64,000 nt of DNA, from positions 3,802,501 through 3,866,500 of the forward strand of contig NC_018515.1 of NCBI RefSeq assembly GCF_000231385.2. The letters run 5' to 3'. This DNA is from Desulfosporosinus meridiei DSM 13257 (lineage in GTDB: Bacteria > Bacillota > Desulfitobacteriia > Desulfitobacteriales > Desulfitobacteriaceae). Under the pieces are notes generated by a model. That model was not told where the DNA came from. It saw only the letters and a program-made list of their open reading frames with translations, and searched no databases. The translations under genes and the position numbers were made by a program. The stretch's first letter is position 1. Every line of letters begins with the position of its first letter. Positions 1-8,387 of the stretch are shown here, in pieces.

Positions 1-983
1 GAAATGATTACAGTATCCCCGGGTTGAATCGCGACATGCCGATGATCATGGTTAGCCATTCGAGTCAAAGCAGACATCGGCTCTCCTTGGCTTCCTGTTG
101 TTAAAATACAAGCCTGATTCCCCGGTAAGCCAATAATCTCATCAATATCAATTAGGGTTCCTTCCGGGATATCCAGATACCCTAGTTCTTCAGCAATTCC
201 AACAATATTAACCATGCTTCTTCCCACCACTGCTACTTTTCGGTTTGTGTTTACAGCAGCAGTAATCGCTTGTTGGAGTCGATAAACGTTCGATGCAAAG
301 CTAGCTAAAATAACACGATCTTTGGCATTCCGGAAGGCTTCATCAATCATTTCTCCGACATGACTTTCAGATGGAGTAAATCCAGCTCTTTCAACATTAG
401 TACTGTCAGACAGTAAGCATAGAACTCCCTTGTCCCCCAGCTCTGAAAATTTATGAATGTCTAGTATCTCACCTGACACAGGGGTATGATCCAGCTTAAA
501 ATCTCCTGTCACAACAACAGTTCCTAATGGGGAATGGATAGCAATCGAAACCGAATCCGGTATGCTGTGATTTACACGAATAAACTCAATTCGGAAAACT
601 CCAAGCTTTATTACATCACGGGGCTGAACAACGGTAGCCTGTATATTGCTAAGGTTGTTTTCTTTCATCTTGGATTGAATAATACCTAAAGTCAAACGTG
701 TTCCAAATACCGGCACATCCACATCTCTTAAAAGATAAGGCAATGCACCAATATGATCTTCGTGCCCATGGGTTAATAAGATCCCAAGCAGCATTTCTTT
801 GTGCTCAATTAAGTATGTGTAGTCTGGTATTACAATGTCTATTCCGAGCATGTCTTCATCCGGAAACGCTAATCCTGCATCAACTAGCACCATTTGGTTG
901 TCATAGCGGATCACTGTCATATTTTTTCCAATTTCACCAAGTCCACCTAATGGGATAATCTGCAATTTATGCTCTTTTGGCAA
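1..983 (-). CDS. rnj: Ribonuclease J, N-terminal 327 codons (gene runs off the window)
   Basis: Metallo-beta-lactamase/beta-CASP ribonuclease of mRNA decay and RNA maturation, cytoplasmic. Reading the minus strand gives a protein beginning MPKEHKLQIIPLGGLGEIGK, with the metal-binding motif THGHEDHIGALPY near residue 75 and the beta-CASP segment TGSQGEPMSALTRMA near residue 300. The full family length is about 550 residues, so the C-terminal part lies before base 1. The start is TTG at 983, chosen because GGAGGTGG (complement of 989-996) sits 5 bases upstream. The gene follows dapA, as rnjB does in Bacillus subtilis, so it is probably the RnjB-type paralogue; family identity is secure but paralogue assignment is inferred from synteny. 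A separate promoter is visible at 1179-1207. Confidence 0.95.
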   Translation of the reverse strand, partial: MPKEHKLQIIPLGGLGEIGKNMTVIRYDNQMVLVDAGLAFPDEDMLGIDIVIPDYTYLIEHKEMLLGILLTHGHEDHIGALPYLLRDVDVPVFGTRLTLGIIQSKMKENNLSNIQATVVQPRDVIKLGVFRIEFIRVNHSIPDSVSIAIHSPLGTVVVTGDFKLDHTPVSGEILDIHKFSELGDKGVLCLLSDSTNVERAGFTPSESHVGEMIDEAFRNAKDRVILASFASNVYRLQQAITAAVNTNRKVAVVGRSMVNIVGIAEELGYLDIPEGTLIDIDEIIGLPGNQACILTTGSQGEPMSALTRMANHDHRHVAIQPGDTVII

Positions 984-1027
984 TCAAACCACCTCCTATT
1001 TTGTGTTTCTTTATATCTCATGTGCCC

Positions 1028-1052
1028 AAAAAGCTAACGGGATTCTCCCGGT
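1028..1052 (-). terminator. Possible weak attenuator hairpin in the rnj leader
   Basis: On the minus strand a CGGGA-gaa-TCCCG hairpin (1038-1050) is followed by TTAGCTTTTT, giving a short stem and a U-run between the rnj promoter and start codon. The stem is only 5 bp plus a bulged extension, so it could be a weak attenuator or chance. Confidence 0.3.
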
Positions 1053-1178
1053 TTCTTAGCAGCCCAAAATTTAAGCAACAAAAAAGACGCGAAATAACAA
1101 AACGAACACAATGACGCCCAGTGTTCGCCAATACTTCGATAATCATCTATGAAACTAGCCGCACAATAAAGATAATAT

Positions 1179-1207
1179 ATTATAGCGCGAAAACCGAAGG
1201 CTTGCAA
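1179..1207 (-). promoter_or_regulatory. Sigma-A-type promoter for rnj
   Basis: Minus-strand -35 TTGCAA (1202-1207) and perfect -10 TATAAT (1179-1184) are separated by 17 bp. This places transcription start near 1172 and a leader of about 190 nt before the rnj TTG. The rest of 984-1348 holds no gene that I can support. Confidence 0.6.
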
Positions 1208-1348
1208 GTTCGATCATCATCTCCTAAAATTCCTTAATTGCTCAATTCTGACATGATCCGTGTATTAAAAACCAAGATTCGGGAACGATATTTTAAGAGC
1301 ATATTACTTCATAAACTTTCTGACTAGTAATAGAAAGGTGGAATAGTC

Positions 1349-1486
1349 ATGACCAATGTTGTTTGTAGTGCAATCAAATGTCATCATAATGAGGATGGCC
1401 ATTGTCAACTCGAGACATTAAGTGTAACCTCCAGCTTAATGGATCGTGAAGCAGAGTGTGCTTTTTATGAACCCGGAGATAAATAA
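1349..1486 (+). CDS. DUF1540-type small cysteine protein, 45 aa
   Basis: A 45-codon gene beginning MTNVVCSAIKCHHNEDGHCQ, preceded by GAAAGGTGG about 7 bases before the ATG. Cysteines at residues 6, 11, 19 and 37 fit the DUF1540 pattern (C-x4-C-x7-C-x17-C), a short domain common in sporulating Firmicutes and probably metal-binding; its function is unknown. It is on the opposite strand from both neighbours (rnj and dapA) and is followed by a perfect hairpin at 1523-1551. Family call is from the cysteine spacing by eye. Confidence 0.75.
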   Translation: MTNVVCSAIKCHHNEDGHCQLETLSVTSSLMDREAECAFYEPGDK

Positions 1487-1522
1487 CCCCTTTTCTTCTA
1501 ACCTAAACTTATCTCTCTCATT

Positions 1523-1551
1523 AAGTCATCACCTTTGATTGGTGATGACTT
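1523..1551 (+). terminator. Hairpin after the DUF1540 gene
   Basis: Perfect 11-bp stem AAGTCATCACC / GGTGATGACTT with a 7-nt loop, 36 bases after the DUF1540 stop. The following T-tract is weak (TATTCC), so it is a likely but not textbook terminator. Confidence 0.6.
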
Positions 1552-1574
1552 ATTCCGATGACTCAGAATACTTA

Positions 1575-1638
1575 TATTAAGCTCAGAAAGCTAATAAACC
1601 CCTGCTTGCAGAGGTTTATTAGCTTTCTGAGCTTAATA
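1575..1638 (-). terminator. 26-bp perfect hairpin downstream of dapA
   Basis: Arms 1575-1600 and 1613-1638 are exact reverse complements over 26 bases with a 12-nt loop. It lies 59 bases beyond the dapA stop and facing the DUF1540 terminator, so it probably ends the dap operon transcript. It lacks a strong U-run on either strand and is far longer than a usual intrinsic terminator stem. Confidence 0.6.
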
Positions 1639-1696
1639 CTTAAAGGTGCTACCCAAATACACCTTTTTATTTTACAACAAAGTAGTTTATAGAACT

Positions 1697-2650
1697 TTAG
1701 ACCACTGTATTTCCAGGCATATCAGAAGCGACCTTCAATTCTAATGTCTCTACCTGTCTCCTATTATCGATTCGGGATTTTTTTGTAATTTTTAAGAGCT
1801 CCTCAAGAAATTTTAGTTCCTCTAGTGTAGCCTCAACAAGCGGTAATCGGACTCCCCCGGCTTTAATGCCAATCATGTTCATGAGCGCCTTAATCGGAAC
1901 AGGATTTGAAGTGACAAATATTCCTTTGAATACTGGGTAAAGCTCCAGGTGCCATTTTGTTGCCTGGGCAGTATCCCCGTTAAACCAGGCATCGATCATT
2001 GCCTTCATCTCATCTCCAACAATGTGGGCGGCAACGCTAACAATTCCATTGCAACCTAAGGCTAGCATAGGTAATGTCATAGAGTCATCTCCGCTATAGA
2101 TCTCAAATTCCGTTGGCAAAAGTCTTTTGAGTTCACTGACCTGATCCAGAGAACCGGCTGCTTCTTTTAATGAAACTATGTTAGTAATTTCTGATAGCCT
2201 TTTAACCGTATCAGGCAGTAGGTTTGCTGATGTTCTACTCGGTACATTATAGAGCATTAGCGGTAATGGTGTAGCCTCTGCAATGGCTTTAAAGTGTTGA
2301 AACATTCCCTCTTGAGATGGTTTATTATAGTAGGGTACAACAGCCATTAATCCATCTACACCTGCAGTCGCCGCCATACGGGCTAAGGAAACACTTGAAC
2401 TCGTTGAATTTGATCCAACCCCTGCGATGACAGTTCCTCTTGTTCCTAGGGCCGCTTTGACAGTCTTAAAGAGCTCAATTTTTTCTTTATCGGTTATGGT
2501 GGGTGATTCTCCGGTCGTACCACATACCACGACCCCGTCGGATCCGTGGTCTATTAAGTACTGCGCTAGGCGCACAGCTTCTTGATAATCTACCTCCAAT
2601 GCGTCATTCATGGGAGTCACCATGGCGGTCAAGATTCTACCAAAAGGCAT
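1697..2650 (-). CDS. dapA: 4-hydroxy-tetrahydrodipicolinate synthase
   Basis: Condenses pyruvate with aspartate-semialdehyde in the diaminopimelate/lysine pathway and supplies the precursor of dipicolinate; a cytoplasmic TIM barrel. The Schiff-base lysine is in SLKEAAGS (about residue 160), the catalytic tyrosine in YNVPSRT, and GTTGES marks the substrate loop. I start at the ATG at 2650 (MPFGRILTAMVTPM) because AAAGGATGAG lies 8 bases upstream; the longer reading adds nine residues without an RBS. It is 317 aa, about 25 longer than most DapA proteins, because of a charged C-terminal extension after residue 290. It follows dapG by 35 bases in the asd-dapG-dapA order of Bacillus. Confidence 0.95.
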   Translation of the reverse strand: MPFGRILTAMVTPMNDALEVDYQEAVRLAQYLIDHGSDGVVVCGTTGESPTITDKEKIELFKTVKAALGTRGTVIAGVGSNSTSSSVSLARMAATAGVDGLMAVVPYYNKPSQEGMFQHFKAIAEATPLPLMLYNVPSRTSANLLPDTVKRLSEITNIVSLKEAAGSLDQVSELKRLLPTEFEIYSGDDSMTLPMLALGCNGIVSVAAHIVGDEMKAMIDAWFNGDTAQATKWHLELYPVFKGIFVTSNPVPIKALMNMIGIKAGGVRLPLVEATLEELKFLEELLKITKKSRIDNRRQVETLELKVASDMPGNTVV

Positions 2651-2685
2651 CTTTCTCATCCTTTCTTCCCATTCCATTTAGCATA

Positions 2686-3912
2686 CTATATGTCTAACTT
2701 AAACTTCTTGTGCAATGCTTGCACTGCAGTCACCATGTCTCTTTGATGAACCAGTACCCAAATCGTTGTATGTGAATCGGCTGATTGCAGGATAGTGACA
2801 CCTGCATCTGAAAGTGCCTCAACCATGTCAGCCATAACACCAGGAACGCCAGCTATGCCTGCCCCAACTATAGATACTTTTGCACAACTAGGTACAACCT
2901 CTGTTTCAAAGTCCATATTCTGTAGTATTTGAACTGCTTTGGCAGCAACTTCATCTGATACTGTGTAGAGCACTGCTTCGGGCTGTACGCTGATAAAATC
3001 TACACTTATGTCAGCAAGGGCCATTGCCTTGAAGATTCGCTTATCTGTAAGCTGTTTGTTTGAAGCGTCCGTTGTCATTATCTTGAATTGCGTTACATTT
3101 GGTGTATGGGCGATTCCGGCGATGATTCGATCTGTAGTAATATCAGTTCCAACTTCCCGATCAGGATGCATATTAGTGACTAATGTCCCCGGAGCTTTGG
3201 AAAAAGTTGATTTGATCCTTAGAGGTATATTTCTTTGCATAGCAATTTCCACTGCCCGGGGATGAATAACTTTAGCGCCCTGATAAGCTAGCTGACATAT
3301 CTCGTTATACGTGACTGTATCCAAAATCCGGGCATCCTCTACGATCCTCGGATCAGCCGTCATAATCCCTTCCACATCAGTATAGATATCAATAGATTCG
3401 GCGTTAAGGGCAACACCTAAGGCTGAAGCTGTAGTGTCACTTCCTCCTCTTCCTAGAGTAGTAATCTGACCACTTTCTGTCACACCTTGAAATCCGGTCA
3501 CAACGACAACATATCCTGCTGCTAATTGTTCTAATATCTCAGCTGGCTCTACTCGTACAATGCGAGCGTCACCAAAATCATTGTTTGTAATGATTCCTGC
3601 TTGACCACCTGTTAAGAGAACTGCTTTCAGTCCTAGACTTTTTAATGTACTTACTAAAACTGTCCCGGAAATCACTTCCCCACAACTCATCAGAAGATCT
3701 AATTCGCGTTTGGGTAAATCCGGGTGTATTCCCCTGACCATAGTTAAGAATGTATCAGTGGCATAGGGATCGCCTGAGCGCCCAATGGCTGAAACAACAA
3801 CCACTGGAGAATACCCTTCATGAACAGCCTCTGACACAATAGACGCCACCTGAGCCCTTCGCTCATCTGTAGCAAGGGAGGTACCGCCAAATTTCTGAAC
3901 AAGAATATGCAC
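2686..3912 (-). CDS. dapG: Aspartokinase (DapG type)
   Basis: Phosphorylates L-aspartate, the first step to lysine, threonine, methionine and DAP. The N-terminal kinase fold opens VQKFGGTSLA and contains GRGGSDTTA; two ACT domains occupy about residues 265-408 and would carry allosteric control. At 408 aa it matches monofunctional single-reading aspartokinases such as Bacillus DapG. The start is GTG at 3912 with AGGGGGG about 8 bases upstream. It lies between asd and dapA. In Bacillus DapG is the DAP-sensitive isozyme; that effector specificity is an inference here. Confidence 0.94.
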   Translation of the reverse strand: MHILVQKFGGTSLATDERRAQVASIVSEAVHEGYSPVVVVSAIGRSGDPYATDTFLTMVRGIHPDLPKRELDLLMSCGEVISGTVLVSTLKSLGLKAVLLTGGQAGIITNNDFGDARIVRVEPAEILEQLAAGYVVVVTGFQGVTESGQITTLGRGGSDTTASALGVALNAESIDIYTDVEGIMTADPRIVEDARILDTVTYNEICQLAYQGAKVIHPRAVEIAMQRNIPLRIKSTFSKAPGTLVTNMHPDREVGTDITTDRIIAGIAHTPNVTQFKIMTTDASNKQLTDKRIFKAMALADISVDFISVQPEAVLYTVSDEVAAKAVQILQNMDFETEVVPSCAKVSIVGAGIAGVPGVMADMVEALSDAGVTILQSADSHTTIWVLVHQRDMVTAVQALHKKFKLDI

Positions 3913-4119
3913 CTTCTAACCCCCCTATTCTTGGTTCGAACTCAAATCCAACTTTTTGCTTTACCACTTGGCAATAGATCTGATAATTCATTCAATCCTA
4001 ATTAAACAAACTCATTTTCCGAAATCCAAGCGATCATCTATTTTAGCTCCTTGATCGCTTATTTAACTCACTTTATCCCTGCAAAGACGATTCAAAAAAT
4101 TTCGAACCACCTTGGAGGA

Positions 4120-5106
4120 TTACAGCAGTTCTGCAATCTGAACAGCGTTCGTTGCGGCACCCTTACGAATTTGATCCCCGACAACCCAGAGGTTAAATCC
4201 TTTATCAATCGAGAAGTCTTTACGCAAGCGACCTACATAGACTTCGTCTTTATCAGAACTAAACCAAGGCATAGGATAGTGATCCTTACTGGGATCGTCG
4301 ATTACAATGACGCCGGGAGCCTTGCTTAAAGCCTCTCTAATTTCAGATACACTGACAATGCGCTCTGTCTCAACATTGATGGATTCAGAGTGGCTTCTAA
4401 AAACAGGCACCCGAACGGTTGTGGCAGTAATGGCCATGCTTGGCACATGGAATATTTTCTGAGTTTCTTTAACCATCTTCCATTCTTCCTTTGTATAGTC
4501 CCCCTCCTGAAAAACGTCAATGCGAGGAACAAGGTTAAAGGCAATCTGATGAGGGAAAACACTAGAGATAAGCTCCTCACCCTGTGACCAAGCTTTTACT
4601 TGGGCACCCAATTCCTCAATGCCTTCTCGCCCGGCACCTGAAACAGCTTGATAAGTTGAAACCACTACTCGTTTAATTCCTGCTAGATCAAAAATAGGCT
4701 TAAGTGCAACTGCCATTATAATTGTCGAGCAATTTGGGTTAGCAATTATCCCTTTGTGTAACTTTACATCTTCCGGATTAACTTCAGGAACGATAAGCGG
4801 CACTTCTGGATCAAGTCTAAAAGCACTGCTATTATCAATAACCACTGCTCCACTTTCTACAGCAGAACGGGCATATTCTGTGCTAGCTGATCCACCGGCA
4901 AACAGAGCAATGTCTATCCCCTTAAAACTCTCGTGGGTAGTCTCCTGAACTTCAAGTTCCTGTCCCTGCCATGTAATTCGTTTCCCTGCAGAACGCTTGG
5001 AAGCCAGCAACCTTAGTTCTGTAACAGGGAAATTCCTCTCTGCTAGAATTTTAAGAAACTCTTGTCCTACTGCACCTGTGGCACCAACTATTGCTACATT
5101 AGACAT
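4120..5106 (-). CDS. asd: Aspartate-semialdehyde dehydrogenase
   Basis: NADPH-dependent reduction of aspartyl phosphate to aspartate-semialdehyde. The protein opens with the Rossmann motif VAIVGATGAVGQEFL, has the catalytic cysteine in IANPNCSTIIM (about residue 130), and the substrate-binding segment QAVSGAGREGIEELG; 328 aa is typical. AAGGAGG precedes the ATG. It follows dpaB across an 87-base gap holding a perfect hairpin (5147-5173), so it may be partly uncoupled from the dpa genes. A 206-base gap separates it from dapG; that gap contains an 8-bp inverted repeat (4028-4060) but no convincing gene. Confidence 0.96.
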   Translation of the reverse strand: MSNVAIVGATGAVGQEFLKILAERNFPVTELRLLASKRSAGKRITWQGQELEVQETTHESFKGIDIALFAGGSASTEYARSAVESGAVVIDNSSAFRLDPEVPLIVPEVNPEDVKLHKGIIANPNCSTIIMAVALKPIFDLAGIKRVVVSTYQAVSGAGREGIEELGAQVKAWSQGEELISSVFPHQIAFNLVPRIDVFQEGDYTKEEWKMVKETQKIFHVPSMAITATTVRVPVFRSHSESINVETERIVSVSEIREALSKAPGVIVIDDPSKDHYPMPWFSSDKDEVYVGRLRKDFSIDKGFNLWVVGDQIRKGAATNAVQIAELL

Positions 5107-5146
5107 TACTTATGTTCCTCCTTATTATTGACTGAAATAGGGCTTA

Positions 5147-5173
5147 GTCAGGTGCCCTTTGAAGGCACCTGAC
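5147..5173 (-). terminator. Hairpin between dpaB and asd
   Basis: Perfect 10-bp stem GTCAGGTGCC / GGCACCTGAC with a 7-nt loop, 21 bases after the dpaB stop. There is no strong U-run, so it could be a partial terminator or an mRNA-processing/stability hairpin separating the spore-specific dpa genes from the vegetative asd-dapG-dapA genes. Confidence 0.55.
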
Positions 5174-5193
5174 CATCCCTTTTATAGCGTTGA

Positions 5194-5787
5194 TCACTTT
5201 CCCAGATAGTCCACTAATATCGGTTGAATTTGTCTTCCTGCATATGCCATTAAAATCGTCTCCGGGATTTTATCCATATGTGCTACTAGAGAATTTGCTT
5301 TATCCTCGGGATTATCTTGCCCAAACGGTACCAAGTAAACATTTTTGGTAATCAATAAAGTTCCAATATTTCGAGCATTTAATCCGAGTCCATCGTTACT
5401 AGAAATCGCTAAAACAACAGGCCTTTGATTACGAAGATGAGATTTAGCAGCCATTAACACCGGGGTATCGATGATTCCGTTGGCGAGCTTAGCCAGGGTA
5501 TTTCCGGTACAAGGTGCTATTACTACACAATCAAACATTTTCTTGGGTCCAATCGGCTCGGCCTGAGGTATTGTATGAATGATCTCCTTTTGCGTAATTT
5601 GCCGGAATTGAAGTTTCCAATCCTCAGCTTTGCCAAAACGAGTATCCATACTTTCAACTGAATAAGAGATAATCGGTGTTACCTCAGCTCCCTCATCAAC
5701 TAACCCCTTCATTATTTTGGTAACCTCATTTATAGTACAGTGTGATCCTGTAATAGCAAACCCAATTTTCAACCCTTCAAACTTCAT
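5194..5787 (-). CDS. dpaB: Dipicolinate synthase subunit B (SpoVFB)
   Basis: Flavoprotein-family subunit of dipicolinate synthase, acting in the mother cell in late sporulation. The 197-aa protein opens with GLKIGFAITGSHCTINEV, and has the flavin-binding-type segments APCTGNTLAKLANGI and MAAKSHLRN typical of SpoVFB. The start ATG (5787) is set by GGAGGTG, which overlaps the end of dpaA; the two genes are 3 bases apart, so they are translationally linked. It forms a two-subunit enzyme with the upstream DpaA. In Bacillus this operon is sigma-K controlled; I do not see an unambiguous sigma-K promoter here. Confidence 0.95.
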   Translation of the reverse strand: MKFEGLKIGFAITGSHCTINEVTKIMKGLVDEGAEVTPIISYSVESMDTRFGKAEDWKLQFRQITQKEIIHTIPQAEPIGPKKMFDCVVIAPCTGNTLAKLANGIIDTPVLMAAKSHLRNQRPVVLAISSNDGLGLNARNIGTLLITKNVYLVPFGQDNPEDKANSLVAHMDKIPETILMAYAGRQIQPILVDYLGK

Positions 5788-5790
5788 CCC

Positions 5791-6708
5791 TTACACCTCC
5801 ACTTTACAAGTAGTGTTAATTGTGGTCAAGTGACGAAGAATAAGTTGCGGGTAGATATGAGCAAGAATCCGTCCAGCTGTTTTTGGGGCTACAATTCCTG
5901 GGAGGCCTGGCGCAAGCTGAGCTTTGATACCTAGCATTTGCGCATATTCAAAATCTGTTCCGCCCGGGATTGAGGCCAAATCAATGATTACTGCATCATG
6001 AGACACCTTTTCTAGCATCATTCGATCTAAAACTTGATGAGGTACAGTGTTAAAAACTATTTCTGCCCGACCGATCTCATCCTCTAGATTCGCAAAATGC
6101 AGTGCCTGAAGGCCCATTTCTTCAGCTCGTGCTAAATCCGAAGGTTTGCGGGCAACTCCAGTAACATGCGCTCCAATTCCTACCAACATTCTTGCTAAAG
6201 TCCAACCACAGCGTCCTAATCCTAAGACAAAGCTCTGACTGCCATGAATAGTGATCTTAGTTGCTTCCATCGCCATTTGAATAGCGCCTTCTGCTGATGG
6301 TATAGAATTAAGAATCGCCAGTTCATCCAACTTGGCAGTCTCAATCAATTGAATTCCTAAATTCTCTGCTGCAGACTTTAGCGCCGGCCTTGCATAGCCA
6401 ATAATCAGTGGTACATTTCTCGGAATAGATTCGAGTACTTTTTTGTTTAAGACAATTGGTGTATCCGAGTATTTAGCTTTGATTACCCCACGTTCATCGG
6501 CTCCGAACATCGGAAAAAGCAATACATCCACTTTGCTTACAGCATCCTCCAAAGACGTTGCATGCATCATTTCTGAATTGTGAGAAGCCTTTTCGAATCC
6601 GACCCCGATTATGTAGGCTCCTTGTTTCTGTAATTCGGCTATTAGATAAAGTTCCCGGTCATCTCCCCCGACTACAGCAAAACGAATTCCTTTCAAACCC
6701 GCACTCAT
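5791..6708 (-). CDS. dpaA: Dipicolinate synthase subunit A (SpoVFA)
   Basis: NAD(P)-binding subunit that oxidises the DapA product to pyridine-2,6-dicarboxylate (DPA), the spore-core chelator. The protein has an N-terminal domain (GIRFAVVGGDDRELYLI) and a Rossmann domain with VLGLGRCGWTLARML about residue 150. I choose the ATG at 6708 because AAGGGGG lies 8 bases upstream; the longer reading adds ten residues with no RBS. Length 305 aa is near the usual 295-300. It is followed 3 bases later by dpaB and preceded by dapB 83 bases upstream. Confidence 0.95.
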   Translation of the reverse strand: MSAGLKGIRFAVVGGDDRELYLIAELQKQGAYIIGVGFEKASHNSEMMHATSLEDAVSKVDVLLFPMFGADERGVIKAKYSDTPIVLNKKVLESIPRNVPLIIGYARPALKSAAENLGIQLIETAKLDELAILNSIPSAEGAIQMAMEATKITIHGSQSFVLGLGRCGWTLARMLVGIGAHVTGVARKPSDLARAEEMGLQALHFANLEDEIGRAEIVFNTVPHQVLDRMMLEKVSHDAVIIDLASIPGGTDFEYAQMLGIKAQLAPGLPGIVAPKTAGRILAHIYPQLILRHLTTINTTCKVEV

Positions 6709-6791
6709 TTTTATGCCCCCTTTGAGACAGTGTCCCATGACTACTATCCATTATATGAGGGTATGCAGGCTGCGGTTACGCAGAAATACAT

Positions 6792-7595
6792 CTAATCAAG
6801 GAAATTATCCAGCCCAACTATTAGCTCTGTCAGCTCGTAAGATTTTCTTATACTTAAGATAATCCCCGGCATATAGGTTTCTCTGGAGAATGCATCATGT
6901 CTAATTGAAAGCGACTGACCAAGCCCTCCAAACAGGACTTCTTGGTGAGCGATCAAACCTGGCAAACGCACTGAATGAATATGGATTCCTCCTAGGTCAG
7001 CGCCCCTGGCCCCAGGTATTTTTTCATACTCATTGGGATGTCCTTGAACCATAGGCTCACGAACTTCCAAAATCCCTTCTGCTGTTTTTAAAGCAGTCCC
7101 GGACGGAGCATCTAATTTTTGATCATGATGCAGCTCAATTATATCAACATGTGGGAAATATTTAGCGGATTCTTTGGCAAACCTCATCATCAGTATTGCT
7201 CCTATAGAAAAATTCGGGGCTAAAAAAGCTCCAACATTCTCTTTCTCTACTAGAACACGTATTTCACTTATCTCTGCTTCATCCAACCCCGTAGTACCAA
7301 TAACGGGAACTACTCCTGCCAAAATTGCTGTTTTAGAATTTTTTAGAACTGATTGGGGATTTGTGAAATCCACCAATACATCTGCCTTCGCAGAACGTAA
7401 GGTATCAATATCTAACGGTCCAGTAATATCTACTCCAACTCTTTGAGTGCCTGCAACAAACCCAACATCCATTCCTTGATGTCGTGTATCAGAAGCTCCT
7501 ACTAAAAGGAGATCATCTTCTTTTAAAATCGAACGGATCACTTCTTGACCCATTTTCCCACTTGCTCCGGCAACAAAAACGCGAATTTTTTTCAA
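6792..7595 (-). CDS. dapB: 4-hydroxy-tetrahydrodipicolinate reductase
   Basis: Reduces HTPA to tetrahydrodipicolinate with NAD(P)H. The Rossmann motif GASGKMGQEV is at the N terminus and the active-site segment ELHHDQKLDAPSGTA near residue 155; 267 aa is normal. Start is TTG at 7595 with AGGAGGGG 9 bases upstream. In B. subtilis dapB is elsewhere; here it sits directly before dpaA-dpaB, so the enzyme that uses HTPA for lysine and the one that uses it for DPA are adjacent. A terminator at 7620-7655 separates it from ymxH, implying its own promoter within about 25-110 bases upstream. Confidence 0.96.
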   Translation of the reverse strand: MKKIRVFVAGASGKMGQEVIRSILKEDDLLLVGASDTRHQGMDVGFVAGTQRVGVDITGPLDIDTLRSAKADVLVDFTNPQSVLKNSKTAILAGVVPVIGTTGLDEAEISEIRVLVEKENVGAFLAPNFSIGAILMMRFAKESAKYFPHVDIIELHHDQKLDAPSGTALKTAEGILEVREPMVQGHPNEYEKIPGARGADLGGIHIHSVRLPGLIAHQEVLFGGLGQSLSIRHDAFSRETYMPGIILSIRKSYELTELIVGLDNFLD

Positions 7596-7619
7596 CAGTA
7601 CCCCTCCTGCGCTGATAAG

Positions 7620-7655
7620 GCAAAAACCCCGTTGCTATAAACGCAATGCGGGGTT
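7620..7655 (-). terminator. Intrinsic terminator after ymxH
   Basis: Minus-strand stem AACCCCG / CGGGGTT (7649-7655 with 7625-7631), extended by TTGC/GCAA with a 2-nt bulge, ends in TTTTTGCC. It ends the mlpA-dut-ymxH transcript before dapB. Confidence 0.85.
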
Positions 7656-7709
7656 AAAGCTTTTCCATACATTTTATTGGGTATGTGCTCCTTTTGTCAA
7701 ATTGAATTT

Positions 7710-7979
7710 TCAGCGAACTCTTTCTGATCTGTTGTGTAATTCGACTATAATGACCTCTGAGCCGACTTTTTTAACAGTTTGCCAAGGAATTACCAAATGT
7801 TCACGATCCCGATCCCCTTTAGAACCCCAAAAGCCTGAAAAGCCTCCTCTGGAAGTTAGGATGATTGCCTCTACTGATCCGTTAAAGGAAATATCTAGGT
7901 CTGCATCCCCCACTAATCCTAGTTTTGCTCCATCATAGAGGTTAATAATTTCTTTTCCGGCTAGATCACTTAAAAGCAT
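7710..7979 (-). CDS. ymxH: YlmC/YmxH family sporulation protein (PRC-barrel)
   Basis: An 89-aa single PRC-barrel-like protein beginning MLLSDLAGKEIINLYDGAKLG, the hallmark of the YlmC/YmxH family found in endospore formers. Its molecular role is unsettled. GGAGAGGATAGG precedes the ATG. The mlpA-ymxH-dpa order matches B. subtilis, though here a membrane-protein gene and dut lie between mlpA and ymxH. It is followed by a strong terminator. Confidence 0.9.
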   Translation of the reverse strand: MLLSDLAGKEIINLYDGAKLGLVGDADLDISFNGSVEAIILTSRGGFSGFWGSKGDRDREHLVIPWQTVKKVGSEVIIVELHNRSERVR

Positions 7980-7992
7980 CCTATCCTCTCCT

Positions 7993-8298
7993 CTACTTTC
8001 GTAATCTTACCCAGGCTCTTATTGCAAATGGCTGTAAAATAGCAAGTAATAACGAAATCACAGCTAAAGGCTCCACAAAAAAAACAGAATTATAGAACAA
8101 GTCTTCAGGTATTTTCAAAAATGAAAACAATAGCTCCAACGAGAGATAAATCCCTCCTGCAGTACCGACCAATTGGCTCAAGGCCCCAGCAAGCAAGTTT
8201 GAAGAACTCTCAGTCGATCGCCACATCATTCTATATTTTCGTTCACGTACTGAAACTACAACGCCTAGAATTAAAACTATTGCGCCAAGGGCTTCCAT
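7993..8298 (-). CDS. Small membrane protein, unknown function
   Basis: I do not recognise this gene. The 101-aa product has three hydrophobic segments: about residues 2-16 (LGAIVLILGVVVS), 33-60 (NLLAGALSQLVGTAGG onward) and 74-93 (AVISLLLAILQPFAI), with Arg/Lys at the C terminus. I use the ATG at 8298 because GAGGGGGATTGAA leads directly to it; the longer reading adds twelve hydrophilic residues. It ends 13 bases before ymxH and is likely cotranscribed with it; a sporulation-membrane role is only a guess from context. Confidence 0.75.
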   Translation of the reverse strand: MEALGAIVLILGVVVSVRERKYRMMWRSTESSSNLLAGALSQLVGTAGGIYLSLELLFSFLKIPEDLFYNSVFFVEPLAVISLLLAILQPFAIRAWVRLRK

Positions 8299-8387
8299 TT
8301 CAATCCCCCTCATGGGGATTCTATGAATAGACAAACATTATTAGAACAAACCAGGAATGTTTTTAATTGATATATCTCGATAAACTT

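Noticed and set aside
698-958. 86-aa plus-strand ORF inside rnj
   Set aside because: Antisense shadow of the RNase J frame with the HGHED motif.
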